A stretch of DNA of 64,000 nt from Pseudomonas kermanshahensis (GTDB taxonomy: Bacteria; Pseudomonadota; Gammaproteobacteria; Pseudomonadales; Pseudomonadaceae): assembly GCF_014269205.2 (NCBI RefSeq), contig NZ_JABWRY020000001.1, positions 620,001-684,000 on the forward strand. The letters are read 5' to 3'. The notes under the pieces were generated by a model. That model ran no database searches. It had not been told where the DNA came from and worked only from the letters and a program-made list of their open reading frames with translations. Positions 1-11,579 of this stretch are shown here, in pieces. Every line of letters begins with the position of its first letter. Within the stretch, counting starts at the first letter, position 1. The position numbers were made by a program, and so were the translations under genes.

Positions 1-707
<707 letters not shown>

Positions 708-1232
708 TTACTCGGCCTTCTTCTTCGGCTGGATCACCATGTCGATGCGCTGACGTGGTTGAGTCACGTTGCCACCACGACCGGCGGTCGCAACCTGGGT
801 CTTGGTGTTGTAGACGATCTTCTCGCCTTCAGTGGTGTTGCCTTCATTCTCGACCTTGGCGCGGTCGGTGAGGATCACCGTGTCTTTCTGCGCCTGGTAC
901 TGAATGGTCACGGCCCAGCCTTTCATCTTGTCCGGCTTGGCGGTGCTCTGCTGCTGTTCGAAGTAGGCCAGGTTGCCCACCGAGGTGACCACGTCGATGT
1001 CGCCGTTGGCGGCGCGGGTCATGGTCACGGTGTTGCCTTTGATCATCATCGAACCTTGGGTGATGATGACGTCACCGGTATAGGTGGCCACGCCTTGCTT
1101 GTCGTCCAGGTGCGCGTTGTCGGCCTGGATGCGGATAGGCTGGTCACGGTCGGTCGGCAGTGCGAAGGCGCTCGCGCTTCCCAGTGCTGCGCTCAGGCTG
1201 AGCAAAAGGGGGAGGGTTTTAACGAGCCTCAT
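708..1232 (-). CDS. lptA: Periplasmic LPS-bridge protein LptA
   Basis: 174 residues, in the normal range for LptA (170-185). An N-terminal signal peptide has a basic start (MRLVK), a hydrophobic core and an AFA-type cleavage site near residue 24. The rest is the beta-jellyroll OstA-like domain (start IRIQADNAHLDDKQGVATYT), which polymerises head to tail between LptC and LptD to carry LPS across the periplasm. It overlaps lptC upstream by 14 bases and is followed immediately by lptB. The C-terminal tail is basic (QPKKKAE). Confidence 0.96.
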   Translation of the reverse strand: MRLVKTLPLLLSLSAALGSASAFALPTDRDQPIRIQADNAHLDDKQGVATYTGDVIITQGSMMIKGNTVTMTRAANGDIDVVTSVGNLAYFEQQQSTAKPDKMKGWAVTIQYQAQKDTVILTDRAKVENEGNTTEGEKIVYNTKTQVATAGRGGNVTQPRQRIDMVIQPKKKAE

Positions 1233-1791
1233 ACTGTCCTCTTACGTTAGAGAGCAGGTCCATCCTGCCTTCTTTCAAATACGCTTTCATTCCTTTGCCC
1301 GTGGTCGTGCCACCGGCGCCGTCGATTCTAACGGCTTGCTCGGTCTGCGCATATTGCTTCTGCGGGAATACGGTCATGCGTGAGCTGGTGATAATCGTTT
1401 CACGCTTCTTTTCGTCGGTGCGGGCAATGCGCACCTGGTCGATCAGCTCGACCTCGGTGCCGTCCGGGTTGACCTCGGCACGCACGCTTTGCACGTGCCA
1501 CGGATACTCGGTGCCGCGGTACATGTGCAGGTCTGGCGTGGTCACCAGTGTGACCTCGGTGGCTGTCAGGTGTTCGACCTTGTCGGCGGTCATTTCGTAC
1601 TGCAACTTGCCGTCGGGCAGGAACTGCACGCTGTGGGCATTGATCGCGTAGTAGTCGATGGCGCTCTCGTCGACCTGGGCCGTGGGCTGGTCGAGGAAGC
1701 TCTCGGGGCTGACATTCCAGTAGCCGATCGCCGCCAGCAGGGCGCCGATGGCCACGAGCAGCACAATATTGCGGGCTTTCTTGCTGAACAT
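1219..1791 (-). CDS. lptC: LPS export protein LptC
   Basis: 190 residues. A single N-terminal membrane anchor (residues about 9-27, IVLLVAIGALLAAIGYW) is followed by a periplasmic jellyroll domain that receives LPS from LptB2FG and passes it to LptA. The family is poorly conserved, so the identification rests on size, anchor topology, jellyroll-type sequence and position between kdsC and lptA. Nine bases separate it from kdsC upstream, and its end overlaps lptA, consistent with one operon. Confidence 0.94.
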   Translation of the reverse strand: MFSKKARNIVLLVAIGALLAAIGYWNVSPESFLDQPTAQVDESAIDYYAINAHSVQFLPDGKLQYEMTADKVEHLTATEVTLVTTPDLHMYRGTEYPWHVQSVRAEVNPDGTEVELIDQVRIARTDEKKRETIITSSRMTVFPQKQYAQTEQAVRIDGAGGTTTGKGMKAYLKEGRMDLLSNVRGQYEAR

Positions 1792-1799
1792 GAGCAGCC

Positions 1800-2324
1800 T
1801 TAAAGGTAATGTGCGTTGGCAGCGTCCAGGGTGCCCTGGGCCTGCATGATCAGTTCACAAAATTCACGCGCCGCGCCTTCACCGCCGCGGGCCTGGGTCA
1901 CCCCGTGCGCATGTTGGCGAACGAAGGGGGCAGCGTTGGCCACCGCCATGCCCAGGCCGACCCGGCGGATCACCGGCAGGTCAGGCAGGTCGTCGCCCAG
2001 GTAGGCGACTTGTTCATAGCTTAGGCCGAGTTCGGCGAGCAAGCCGTCGAGTACCACCAATTTGTCCTCGCGGCCCTGGTACAGGTGCGGGATGCCGAGG
2101 TTTTTCGCACGGCGCTCGACCACCGGGGTTTTGCGCCCGCTGATGATTGCCGTGGTCACGCCCGATGCCATGAGCATCTTGATGCCCTGGCCGTCGAGGG
2201 TGTTGAAGGTCTTGAACTCGCTGCCGTCTTCGAGGAAGTACAGGCGGCCGTCGGTGAGCACGCCGTCAACGTCGAACACGGCAAGCTTGATGGCCTGGCC
2301 ACGTTGAATCAAATCCTGGGTCAT
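1800..2324 (-). CDS. kdsC: 3-deoxy-D-manno-octulosonate 8-phosphate phosphatase KdsC
   Basis: HAD-superfamily phosphatase that removes phosphate from Kdo-8-phosphate to give Kdo, the inner-core LPS sugar. 174 residues, as usual for KdsC. The catalytic DxD motif is FDVDGVLTDG (Asp18 and Asp20), followed by the conserved FNTLDGQG segment, a SGRKTP loop and the metal-binding GDDLPDLP motif. The start codon directly abuts the kdsD stop, so the two Kdo genes are probably co-translated. Confidence 0.97.
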   Translation of the reverse strand: MTQDLIQRGQAIKLAVFDVDGVLTDGRLYFLEDGSEFKTFNTLDGQGIKMLMASGVTTAIISGRKTPVVERRAKNLGIPHLYQGREDKLVVLDGLLAELGLSYEQVAYLGDDLPDLPVIRRVGLGMAVANAAPFVRQHAHGVTQARGGEGAAREFCELIMQAQGTLDAANAHYL

Positions 2325-3299
2325 TTACATTACTCCGGCGCGCAACAGGTCGTGCATGTTCAGGGCGCCGGTCGGGCGGTCGTCCTGGTCGACCACCACC
2401 AGCGCGTTGATCTTGTGGTCTTCCATGATTTTCAGGGCCTCGGCGGCCAGCATTTCGGCGCGGGCGGTCTTGCCATGCACGGTCATCACCTGGTCGATCA
2501 AGGTGGTGTGCATGTCGATATTGCGGTCCAGGCTGCGGCGCAGGTCGCCGTCGGTGAAGATCCCGGCCAGTTTGCCGTCCGGTTCGAGGATCACGGTCAT
2601 GCCCAGGCCTTTGCGCGACATTTCCAGCAGCGCGTCCTTGAGCAGGGTGCCGCGTGCCACCTGGGGCAGTTCGGCGCCTGCGTGCATCACGTTCTCGACC
2701 TTGAGCAGCAGGCGGCGGCCAAGGGCGCCACCGGGGTGCGAAAAGGCGAAGTCTTCGGCAGTGAAGCCACGGGCTTCGAGCAGGGCGATGGCCAGGGCGT
2801 CGCCCAGCACCAGCGCTGCGGTGGTCGAAGAGGTGGGGGCCAGGTTCAGTGGGCAGGCCTCCTGGGTGACGCGGGCGTCGAGGTTGACCTCGGCAGCCTG
2901 GGCCAGGGGCGAATCGGCATTGCCGGTCAGGCTGATCAGCTGGATGCCGAGACGCTTGATCAGCGGCAGCAAGGTGATGATTTCTGCGGTGCTGCCGGAA
3001 TTGGACAGGGCCAGGATGACATCGTCCCGGGTGATCATGCCCATGTCGCCATGGCTGGCTTCGGCCGGGTGCACGAAGAACGCAGGCGTGCCGGTGCTGG
3101 CCAGGGTGGCGGCGATCTTGTTGCCGATATGCCCCGACTTGCCCATGCCGACCACCACGACCCGGCCCTTGCTGGCCAGAATCAGCTCGCAGGCCTTGAC
3201 GAAGTTGGCGTCGATACGCGGCGCCAGGCTTTCCACGGCCTCGACTTCGAGGCGCAAGGTGCGCAGGGCGGACTGGATCAGCTCACTGGATTGGCTCAT
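2325..3299 (-). CDS. kdsD: Arabinose-5-phosphate isomerase KdsD
   Basis: Converts ribulose-5-phosphate to arabinose-5-phosphate, the first committed step to Kdo. The first part is a SIS sugar-isomerase domain with GMGKSGHIGNKIAATLASTG and FVHPAEASHGD (about residues 50-90). The second half carries two CBS domains (ends with TGALNMHDLLRAGVM). I choose the ATG at 3299 (MSQSSELIQ, 324 residues) over one four codons upstream because it gives the usual family length. First gene of the leftward kds-lpt operon, divergent from mla. Confidence 0.96.
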   Translation of the reverse strand: MSQSSELIQSALRTLRLEVEAVESLAPRIDANFVKACELILASKGRVVVVGMGKSGHIGNKIAATLASTGTPAFFVHPAEASHGDMGMITRDDVILALSNSGSTAEIITLLPLIKRLGIQLISLTGNADSPLAQAAEVNLDARVTQEACPLNLAPTSSTTAALVLGDALAIALLEARGFTAEDFAFSHPGGALGRRLLLKVENVMHAGAELPQVARGTLLKDALLEMSRKGLGMTVILEPDGKLAGIFTDGDLRRSLDRNIDMHTTLIDQVMTVHGKTARAEMLAAEALKIMEDHKINALVVVDQDDRPTGALNMHDLLRAGVM

Positions 3300-3425
3300 G
3301 TCGTCAAACAATGCCTGATGAAAAGGCGGCGATTATAGCCGCAATGGAAGAAAGCCTCATCCTTTCGATTGCCCGGCAAATGCCATGGAAGTCTGTCGTT
3401 GTGCTGAACGACACGTTCCATGGCC

Positions 3426-3455
3426 TTGGGGCCGCCCTGTCAGCGGTGCTATAGT
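3426..3455 (+). promoter_or_regulatory. Putative sigma70 promoter of the mla operon
   Basis: TTGGGG at 3426-3431, an 18-base spacer and TATAGT at 3450-3455 (five of six -10 positions). It lies about 90 bases upstream of mlaF in the divergent kdsD-mlaF gap. Recognised by eye only; the -35 is weak. Confidence 0.4.
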
Positions 3456-3545
3456 TCGCCGCTATTCGGCCTGTCAGGGGCACGTGTGCCTTCACGATGA
3501 GGGCAAGCGTCCACTAGGACGAGGCTGCACTAGCAAGGAGTCTAG

Positions 3546-4355
3546 ATGAGTGTGGATAGCGCCTACGCGGTCGAGTTGAAGGGGCTTACCTTCAAGCGCG
3601 GTTCGCGCAGCATTTTCAGCAATGTCGACATACGCATCCCGCGCGGCAAGGTCACCGGCATCATGGGGCCATCGGGTTGCGGCAAGACCACATTGCTACG
3701 CCTGATGGGTGCGCAACTGCGTCCGTCCAGCGGCGAGGTATGGGTTGCCGGGCAGAACCTGCCGACGCTGTCGCGCAGCGACCTGTTCGACGCGCGCAAG
3801 CAGATGGGCGTGCTGTTCCAGAGCGGCGCGCTGTTCACTGACCTCGATGTGTTCGAGAACGTGGCCTTCCCGCTACGCGTGCACACCCAGCTGTCGGAAG
3901 AGATGATTCGCGACATCGTGTTGATGAAACTGCAGGCTGTCGGCCTGCGCGGTGCCATCGACCTGATGCCTGACGAACTGTCCGGTGGCATGAAGCGCCG
4001 GGTGGCGCTGGCACGTGCAATCGCCCTGGACCCGCAGATCCTCATGTACGACGAACCGTTCGTCGGCCAGGACCCGATCGCCATGGGGGTACTGGTGCGC
4101 CTGATCCGCCTGCTCAACGATGCCTTGGGCATCACCAGCATCGTGGTTTCCCACGACCTGGCCGAAACCGCCAGCATTGCCGACTACATCTACGTGGTAG
4201 GGGATGGCCAGGTGCTGGGGCAGGGCACGCCTGACGAGCTGATGGGCTCGGACAACCCGCGTATTCGCCAGTTCATGAAAGGCGACCCGGATGGCCCGGT
4301 ACCCTTCCACTTTCCCGCGCCTGATTACCGCGCCGACCTGCTGGGGGCGCGTTGA
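3546..4355 (+). CDS. mlaF: Phospholipid ABC transporter ATPase MlaF (Ttg2A)
   Basis: ATPase of the MlaFEDB inner-membrane complex that maintains outer-membrane lipid asymmetry; in pseudomonads the locus is also called ttg2. 269 residues. Walker [10 protein letters not shown] lies at 41-49, then [14 protein letters not shown] and Walker [15 protein letters not shown] canonical ATG follows the purine-rich AAGGAG ribosome site. Its TGA overlaps the mlaE ATG (TGATG), the first of several coupled junctions in mlaFEDCB. Confidence 0.97.
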   Translation: MSVDSAYAVELKGLTFKRGSRSIFSNVDIRIPRGKVTGIMGPSGCGKTTLLRLMGAQLRPSSGEVWVAGQNLPTLSRSDLFDARKQMGVLFQSGALFTDLDVFENVAFPLRVHTQLSEEMIRDIVLMKLQAVGLRGAIDLMPDELSGGMKRRVALARAIALDPQILMYDEPFVGQDPIAMGVLVRLIRLLNDALGITSIVVSHDLAETASIADYIYVVGDGQVLGQGTPDELMGSDNPRIRQFMKGDPDGPVPFHFPAPDYRADLLGAR

Positions 4356-5152
4356 TGCGCAGAAAATCCTTACTCGAACGTGTTCGCCTGTTCGGTCGCT
4401 CGGCGATCGACGTGCTGGCCGTGCTCGGACGTTCCTGTCTGTTTCTGTTTCATGCGCTGATCGGGCGTGGCGGTATTGGCGGTGGCTTCCAGCTGCTGAC
4501 CAAGCAGCTGTACTCGGTGGGCGTGCTGTCGCTGGCGATCATCGTTGTGTCTGGTGTGTTCATCGGCATGGTGCTGGCGCTGCAGGGCTACAGCATCCTG
4601 ACCAAGTACGGCTCTGAACAGGCGGTCGGGCAGATGGTGGCCCTGACCCTGTTGCGTGAGCTTGGGCCGGTGGTGACCGCACTGTTGTTCGCCGGCCGCG
4701 CAGGGTCTGCGCTGACCGCCGAGATTGGCAACATGAAGTCCACCGAGCAGCTGTCGAGCCTGGAAATGATCGGCGTCGACCCGCTCAAGTACATCGTTGC
4801 GCCACGCCTGTGGGCCGGCTTCATCTCGCTGCCGCTGCTGGCGCTGATCTTCAGCGTGGTCGGCATCTGGGGTGGGTCGTGGGTCGCCGTGGATTGGCTG
4901 GGCGTCTACGAGGGCTCGTTCTGGGCCAACATGCAGAACAGTGTTTCCTTCACCGACGACGTGCTGAACGGCTTGATCAAGAGCCTGGTGTTCGCCTTCG
5001 TCACCACCTGGATCGCCGTATTCCAGGGGTACGACTGTGAGCCCACCTCAGAAGGGATCAGCCGTGCCACCACCAAGACCGTGGTCTATGCCTCGTTGGC
5101 TGTCCTGGGTCTGGACTTTATTCTGACCGCCTTGATGTTTGGAGATTTCTGA
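4355..5152 (+). CDS. mlaE: Phospholipid ABC transporter permease MlaE (Ttg2B)
   Basis: MlaE-family permease, 265 residues, with several transmembrane helices ([20 protein letters not shown] near residues 55-75 and further helices to the C terminus) and the conserved [18 protein letters not shown] and [11 protein letters not shown] segments. It forms the membrane core that binds MlaF and MlaD. I use the ATG at 4355 that overlaps the mlaF stop rather than the TTG one codon before it. The TGA in turn overlaps the mlaD ATG. Confidence 0.97.
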   Translation: MRRKSLLERVRLFGRSAIDVLAVLGRSCLFLFHALIGRGGIGGGFQLLTKQLYSVGVLSLAIIVVSGVFIGMVLALQGYSILTKYGSEQAVGQMVALTLLRELGPVVTALLFAGRAGSALTAEIGNMKSTEQLSSLEMIGVDPLKYIVAPRLWAGFISLPLLALIFSVVGIWGGSWVAVDWLGVYEGSFWANMQNSVSFTDDVLNGLIKSLVFAFVTTWIAVFQGYDCEPTSEGISRATTKTVVYASLAVLGLDFILTALMFGDF

Positions 5153-5637
5153 TGCAAAACCGCACCCTGGAAATCGGTGTCGGCCTGTTCCTCCTGGCCG
5201 GGATCCTGGCGCTGCTGCTGCTGGCCCTGCGAGTCAGCGGGCTGTCGGCCAGCCCGAGCAGCGATACCTATAAAGTTTATGCGTACTTCGACAATATCGC
5301 CGGTTTGACGGTCAGAGCTAAAGTGACCATGGCCGGTGTGACGATCGGCAAGGTCACCGCCATCGATCTGGACCGTGATTCCTACACCGGTCGGGTGACG
5401 TTGCAGCTGGACAAGACCGTCGACAACCTGCCGACAGACTCCACTGCTTCGATCCTGACCGCCGGGTTGCTGGGCGAGAAGTACATCGGCATCAGCGTGG
5501 GCGGCGAAGACGACGTGCTCAAGGATGGCGCGACCATCCACGACACCCAGTCGGCACTGGTGCTGGAAGATCTGATTGGCAAGTTCCTGCTCAACTCCGT
5601 TGGCAAGGAACCGAAAGAAGCGCAACCGGCTAATTAA
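5152..5637 (+). CDS. mlaD: Phospholipid-binding MCE-domain protein MlaD (Ttg2C)
   Basis: 161 residues. One N-terminal membrane helix (residues about 8-25, GLFLLAGILALLLLALRV) is followed by an MCE domain starting at YKVYAYFDNIAGLTVRAKV, with the family motif GVTIGKVTAI and LLGEKYIGISVGG. MlaD forms a hexameric ring on the periplasmic face of MlaE through which lipids pass to MlaC. The ATG overlaps the mlaE stop; mlaC follows after nine bases. Confidence 0.97.
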   Translation: MQNRTLEIGVGLFLLAGILALLLLALRVSGLSASPSSDTYKVYAYFDNIAGLTVRAKVTMAGVTIGKVTAIDLDRDSYTGRVTLQLDKTVDNLPTDSTASILTAGLLGEKYIGISVGGEDDVLKDGATIHDTQSALVLEDLIGKFLLNSVGKEPKEAQPAN

Positions 5638-5646
5638 GGAGTTTCC

Positions 5647-6294
5647 ATGATTTCGATCCTGCGACGTGGCCTGCTGGTCCTGCTGGCGGCCTTCCCTTTG
5701 CTGACCGTGGCGGCGCAGACGCCTCACGATGTGGTGCAAGGCACGACCAACGAATTGCTTGGCGACCTCAAGGCCAACAAGGATCAGTACAAGTCCAACC
5801 CCAACGCCTTCTACGATGCGCTCAACCGCATCCTGGGCCCGGTGGTGGACGCTGACGGCATTTCCCGCAGCATCATGACCGTGAAGTATTCGCGCAAGGC
5901 CACGCCTGAGCAGATGCAGCGCTTCCAGGAAAACTTCAAGCGCAGCCTGATGCAGTTCTATGGCAACGCCCTGCTGGAATACAACAACCAGGGTATCGTC
6001 GTTGATCCGGCCAAGGCTGATGACGGCAAGCGTGCCAGCGTCGGCATGAAGGTGACCGGCAACAACGGCGCCGTGTACCCGGTGCAGTACACCCTGGAGA
6101 ACATTGCCGGCGAGTGGAAGGTGCGTAACGTCATCGTCAACGGCATCAACATCGGCAAACTGTTCCGCGACCAGTTCGCCGATGCCATGCAGCGCAACGG
6201 CAACAACCTGGACAAGACCATCGACGGTTGGGCCGGTGAAGTGGCCAAGGCCAAGGAAACCGCCGATAAGTCGCCCGAGAAGGCAGTGCAATGA
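5647..6294 (+). CDS. mlaC: Periplasmic phospholipid carrier MlaC (Ttg2D)
   Basis: 215-residue secreted protein with a signal peptide (MISILRRGLLVLLAAFPLLT, cleavage after VAA). The mature part fits the MlaC/toluene-tolerance Ttg2D family, with DVVQGTTNELLGDLKANK and, later, GEWKVRNVIVNGINIGKLFRD. It shuttles phospholipid between the outer-membrane MlaA complex and MlaFEDB. An AAGGAG site precedes the ATG, and its TGA overlaps the start of mlaB. Confidence 0.96.
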   Translation: MISILRRGLLVLLAAFPLLTVAAQTPHDVVQGTTNELLGDLKANKDQYKSNPNAFYDALNRILGPVVDADGISRSIMTVKYSRKATPEQMQRFQENFKRSLMQFYGNALLEYNNQGIVVDPAKADDGKRASVGMKVTGNNGAVYPVQYTLENIAGEWKVRNVIVNGINIGKLFRDQFADAMQRNGNNLDKTIDGWAGEVAKAKETADKSPEKAVQ

Positions 6295-6593
6295 GTGAGG
6301 CTGGCGTAAGCATGGCCGAGCCGGGCGTACTGCGTTTGACCGGCGTGCTGGACTATCGCAGCGGCCCGGCCTTGCGCAAGCAAGGCAAGGCATTGATCGA
6401 CGCCTCGCGCGAGCCGCACATGGTGCTGGATTGCTCGGCCGTGGCGAAATCGTCCAGCGTCGGCCTGTCGCTGCTGCTGGCGTTTATTCGCGATGCCCAG
6501 GCGGCCGGCAAGGCCTTCGAAGTACGCGGTATGCCCGACGACATGCGGGAAATTGCCGGGGTTTATGACCTCGATGAAGTGCTGGCTACTTGA
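6291..6593 (+). CDS. mlaB: STAS-domain subunit MlaB
   Basis: 100-residue STAS-domain protein (GVLRLTGVLDYRSGPALRKQ and LDCSAVAKSSSVGLSLLLAF), the cytoplasmic regulatory subunit that binds MlaF. The conserved Ser/Thr region of STAS proteins corresponds to KSSSVGL. ATGA overlap with mlaC. An internal Met at residue 8 is an alternative start. It is the last gene of the mla operon and is followed by a strong terminator. Confidence 0.92.
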   Translation: MSEAGVSMAEPGVLRLTGVLDYRSGPALRKQGKALIDASREPHMVLDCSAVAKSSSVGLSLLLAFIRDAQAAGKAFEVRGMPDDMREIAGVYDLDEVLAT

Positions 6594-6611
6594 TGGCAAC
6601 GCACTGAAGGA

Positions 6612-6667
6612 TGGCCCCTCGGTCAGCGCACGCCCTCAGTGGGCTTCGCAGGCGAGGGGCTTTTTTG
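6612..6667 (+). terminator. Rho-independent terminator after mlaB
   Basis: The arms GCCCCTCG and CGAGGGGC flank a roughly 30-base loop with internal structure and are followed by a run of Ts at the 3' end. It lies 20-75 bases after the mlaB stop, separating the mla operon from ibaG. Confidence 0.8.
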
Positions 6668-6712
6668 TATGATGGCCGACCCGTGCGCATCGGGCGCCGA
6701 TTGAGGTTGAGC

Positions 6713-8241
<1,529 letters not shown>

Positions 8242-8259
8242 CAGCCCGCAGGCGCACGA

Positions 8260-8283
8260 TGTGGGGGCTAGCCCGCTCCCACA
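8260..8283. repeat. Solo, degenerate REP-like palindrome
   Basis: An imperfect palindrome with outer arms TGTGGG and CCCACA and an inner GGCT/AGCC, between murA and hisG. It shares the GCCCGCTCCCACA end with the paired REP elements elsewhere in the window, but no inverted partner is next to it. Confidence 0.6.
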
Positions 8284-8348
8284 CACGAATTGAATGAGGT
8301 CGGGCCTAGGCCCGGCCGGCAGTAGCCGCTTAAGGACCGACGTTTCCC

Positions 8349-8984
8349 ATGTTGACCATCGCGCTATCCAAAGGCCGAATTCTCGACGATACCCTGCCAT
8401 TGCTGGCCGAGGCCGGTATCGTGCCGACCGAGAACCCGGACAAGAGCCGTAAACTGATCATCCCCACCACGCAGGACGACGTGCGCCTGCTGATCGTGCG
8501 TGCCACTGACGTGCCGACCTACGTCGAGCATGGCGCTGCCGACCTCGGTGTGGCTGGCAAGGACGTGCTGATGGAGTACGGCGGCCAGGGCCTGTACGAG
8601 CCGTTGGACCTGCAGATCGCCCGCTGCAAGCTGATGACCGCTGGCGTGGTCGGCGCACCTGAGCCCAAGGGCCGTCTGCGCGTGGCCACCAAGTTCGTCA
8701 ACGTCGCCAAGCGGTATTACGCCGAGCAGGGCCGTCAGGTCGACATCATCAAGCTGTATGGCTCGATGGAGCTGGCACCCCTGATCAACCTTGCCGACAA
8801 GATCATCGACGTGGTCGACACTGGCAACACCCTGCGCGCCAATGGCCTGGAACCCCAGGAAATGATCGCCACGATCAGCTCCCGCCTGGTGGTCAACAAA
8901 GCATCGATGAAGATGCAGCACGCCCGTATCCAGAGCCTGATCGACACCCTGCGCAAGGCCGTCGAATCGCGACACCGCGGCTGA
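8349..8984 (+). CDS. hisG: ATP phosphoribosyltransferase HisG (short form)
   Basis: First enzyme of histidine synthesis: joins ATP and PRPP. 211 residues, the short HisG form that lacks the C-terminal ACT-like regulatory domain and normally needs the regulatory subunit HisZ, whose gene is not in this window. Motifs: [18 protein letters not shown] at the N terminus, [12 protein letters not shown], and the PRPP-binding [13 protein letters not shown]. First of hisG-hisD-hisC. Confidence 0.97.
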   Translation: MLTIALSKGRILDDTLPLLAEAGIVPTENPDKSRKLIIPTTQDDVRLLIVRATDVPTYVEHGAADLGVAGKDVLMEYGGQGLYEPLDLQIARCKLMTAGVVGAPEPKGRLRVATKFVNVAKRYYAEQGRQVDIIKLYGSMELAPLINLADKIIDVVDTGNTLRANGLEPQEMIATISSRLVVNKASMKMQHARIQSLIDTLRKAVESRHRG

Positions 8985-9110
8985 CTCCTGCGCGCGACCT
9001 CCGCTGTCGCGCCCGTCTATCCGCGTCATAGCCACTTTTCTCGGGTGCCCGCGCGGATGGACTGGTAGCCTAGGGCGCCTGAGCATTCGCTAATAATCGA
9101 GGCCCTCGCC

Positions 9111-10436
9111 ATGACCGTGTCCACTGCAATTGCCCGTCTCAACGCCGCTGATCCGGATTTCGCCCGACATCTGGATCATCTGCTGAGCTGGGAAAGTGTG
9201 TCCGATGACGCGGTCAACCAGCGCGTGCTCGACATCATCAAGGCCGTGCGTGAGCGCGGCGACGCGGCGCTGGTGGAGTTCACCCAGCGCTTCGATGGTG
9301 TCGATGCTAAGTCCATCGATGACCTGATTCTCGGCCGTGAACGCCTTGAGCTTGCCCTGACGCGCATTACCGACACCCAGCGTGCAGCCCTGGAAAAAGC
9401 CGCCGAGCGCGTGCGCATCTACCACGAGCGGCAAAAGCAGGATTCCTGGCAGTACACCGAAGCCGACGGCACCGTGCTGGGCCAGAAGGTCACGCCGCTG
9501 GACCGCGCTGGCCTGTACGTACCGGGTGGCAAGGCGTCGTACCCGTCCTCGGTACTGATGAACGCCATTCCGGCCAAGGTCGCGGGTGTGACCGAAGTGG
9601 TCATGGTGGTGCCGACCCCGCGTGGCGAGGTCAACGAACTGGTACTGGCCGCTGCCTGCATCGCCGGTGTCGACCGTGTGTTCACCGTGGGTGGCGCACA
9701 GGCCGTCGCCGCGCTGGCCTATGGCACCGAGAGTGTGCCGCAGGTGGACAAGATCGTCGGCCCGGGCAACATCTATGTCGCCACCGCCAAGCGCCACGTG
9801 TTCGGCCAGGTTGGCATCGACATGATCGCCGGCCCGTCGGAAATTCTCGTGGTGTGTGACGGCCAGACCGACCCGGACTGGATCGCCATGGACCTGTTCT
9901 CCCAGGCCGAGCACGACGAAGACGCCCAGGCCATCCTGGTCAGCCCGGACGCTGAGTTTCTCGACCGCGTTGCCGCCAGCATCGCTAAGCTGCTGCCGAC
10001 CATGGAACGCGCCGAGATCATCGAGAAATCGGTCAATGGCCGCGGCGCGCTGATCCAGGTGCGTGACATGCAGCAGGCCATCGACGTGGCCAACCGCATC
10101 GCCCCTGAGCACTTGGAGCTGTCGGTCGCCGACCCGCAGGCCTGGTTGCCGCAGATTCGCCACGCCGGTGCGATCTTCATGGGCCGCCACACCAGTGAAG
10201 CACTGGGTGACTACTGCGCAGGCCCCAACCACGTGTTGCCAACCTCCGGCACCGCGCGTTTTTCGTCGCCACTGGGGGTGTATGACTTCCAGAAGCGTTC
10301 GTCGATCATCTTCTGCTCCGAGCAGGGCGCGTCCGAGCTGGGCCACACCGCTTCGGTCCTGGCCCGTGGCGAGTCGCTGACCGCCCACGCCCGCAGCGCC
10401 GAATACCGTATCCTGACCCAAGAGAAGGGGAACTGA
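9111..10436 (+). CDS. hisD: Histidinol dehydrogenase HisD
   Basis: Zinc-dependent enzyme that oxidises L-histidinol to L-histidine in two NAD steps (the last step of the pathway). 441 residues. Conserved segments include [61 protein letters not shown] and [10 protein letters not shown] (Glu-His catalytic pair). A gap of 126 bases separates it from hisG; hisC starts two bases after its stop. Confidence 0.98.
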   Translation: MTVSTAIARLNAADPDFARHLDHLLSWESVSDDAVNQRVLDIIKAVRERGDAALVEFTQRFDGVDAKSIDDLILGRERLELALTRITDTQRAALEKAAERVRIYHERQKQDSWQYTEADGTVLGQKVTPLDRAGLYVPGGKASYPSSVLMNAIPAKVAGVTEVVMVVPTPRGEVNELVLAAACIAGVDRVFTVGGAQAVAALAYGTESVPQVDKIVGPGNIYVATAKRHVFGQVGIDMIAGPSEILVVCDGQTDPDWIAMDLFSQAEHDEDAQAILVSPDAEFLDRVAASIAKLLPTMERAEIIEKSVNGRGALIQVRDMQQAIDVANRIAPEHLELSVADPQAWLPQIRHAGAIFMGRHTSEALGDYCAGPNHVLPTSGTARFSSPLGVYDFQKRSSIIFCSEQGASELGHTASVLARGESLTAHARSAEYRILTQEKGN

Positions 10437-10438
10437 GC

Positions 10439-11485
10439 ATGAGTCGATTCTGGAGCCCCTTCGTCAAGGACCTGGTGCCTTACGTGCCGGGCGAGCAACC
10501 CAAGCTGGCCCGCCTGGTCAAGCTCAACACCAACGAGAACCCCTATGGCCCGTCGCCCAAGGCGCTGGAAGCCATGCGCGGCGAGCTGAACGACAACCTG
10601 CGCCTGTACCCGGACCCGAACGGTGACCGGCTCAAGCAGGCGGTGGCCGAGTACTACGGCGTCACCCCGGGGCAGGTGTTTGTCGGCAACGGTTCGGACG
10701 AGGTGCTGGCGCACATCTTCCACGGCCTGTTCCAGCACGATGCACCGCTGCTGTTCCCGGACATCAGCTACAGCTTCTATCCGGTGTACTGCGGCCTGTA
10801 CGGCATTGCCTACGAGCAAGTGGCGCTGGACGAGCAGTTCCAGATCCGCGTCGAGGACTACAAAAAGCCGAATGCCGGGATCATCTTCCCCAACCCGAAT
10901 GCGCCGACCGGCTGCCTGATGCCGCTGCAAGCGGTCGAGCAGCTGCTGCAGGGCAACCCGGATTCTGTGGTGGTGGTGGATGAGGCCTACATCGACTTTG
11001 GTGGCGAGACGGCCATCAGCCTGGTAGACCGCTACGACAACCTGCTGGTGACCCAGACGTTGTCCAAGTCCCGTTCGCTGGCTGGCCTGCGCGTTGGCTT
11101 GGCAGTGGGCCACCCGGACCTGATCGAAGCGCTGGAGCGGATCAAGAACAGCTTCAACTCCTACCCGCTGGACCGTGCGGCCATCGTCGGTGCGGCCGTG
11201 GCGTTCGAAGACCGTGCCTACTTCGAAGAAACCTGCCGCAAGGTGATCGACAGCCGTGAAGTGCTGGTCGAGCAACTGACGGCCAAAGGCTTCGAGGTAC
11301 TGCCCTCGGCGGCCAACTTCATCTTCGCCCGTCACCCGCAGCAGGATGCGGCCGAGTTGGCGGCTCGCTTGCGTGAGCAAGGCGTGATCGTGCGGCACTT
11401 CAAGCAGGCGCGGATTGCCCAGTTCCTGCGGATTACCATCGGTACGCCGGAAATGAACCAGGCGTTGCTCGATGCACTGAACTGA
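10439..11485 (+). CDS. hisC: Histidinol-phosphate aminotransferase HisC
   Basis: PLP-dependent class I/II aminotransferase that converts imidazole acetol phosphate to histidinol phosphate. 348 residues. The N-terminal [13 protein letters not shown] and the central NPNAPTG are typical; the PLP-binding lysine is Lys210 in [14 protein letters not shown]. It is spaced two bases from hisD, indicating co-transcription, and is followed by a strong terminator. Confidence 0.97.
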   Translation: MSRFWSPFVKDLVPYVPGEQPKLARLVKLNTNENPYGPSPKALEAMRGELNDNLRLYPDPNGDRLKQAVAEYYGVTPGQVFVGNGSDEVLAHIFHGLFQHDAPLLFPDISYSFYPVYCGLYGIAYEQVALDEQFQIRVEDYKKPNAGIIFPNPNAPTGCLMPLQAVEQLLQGNPDSVVVVDEAYIDFGGETAISLVDRYDNLLVTQTLSKSRSLAGLRVGLAVGHPDLIEALERIKNSFNSYPLDRAAIVGAAVAFEDRAYFEETCRKVIDSREVLVEQLTAKGFEVLPSAANFIFARHPQQDAAELAARLREQGVIVRHFKQARIAQFLRITIGTPEMNQALLDALN

Positions 11486-11522
11486 TAAAGGCGGGCTCAC
11501 GTAGCCGCCTGCTTCGATCTGA

Positions 11523-11556
11523 CCCCGCCTGGCACTGATTGCCAGGCGGGGTTTTT
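11523..11556 (+). terminator. Terminator after hisC
   Basis: A perfect 12-bp stem (CCCCGCCTGGCA and TGCCAGGCGGGG, five-base loop) followed by TTTTT. It lies between the converging hisC and the leftward phosphodiesterase gene; the T tract is on the hisC side. Confidence 0.92.
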
Positions 11557-11579
11557 GCTTTAAGGGCTGAACCTGGCTC

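Noticed and set aside
2085..3338. A 417-codon plus-strand frame across kdsD
   Set aside because: Antisense to kdsD and kdsC; no domain, and it crosses the stop-start junction of two real genes.
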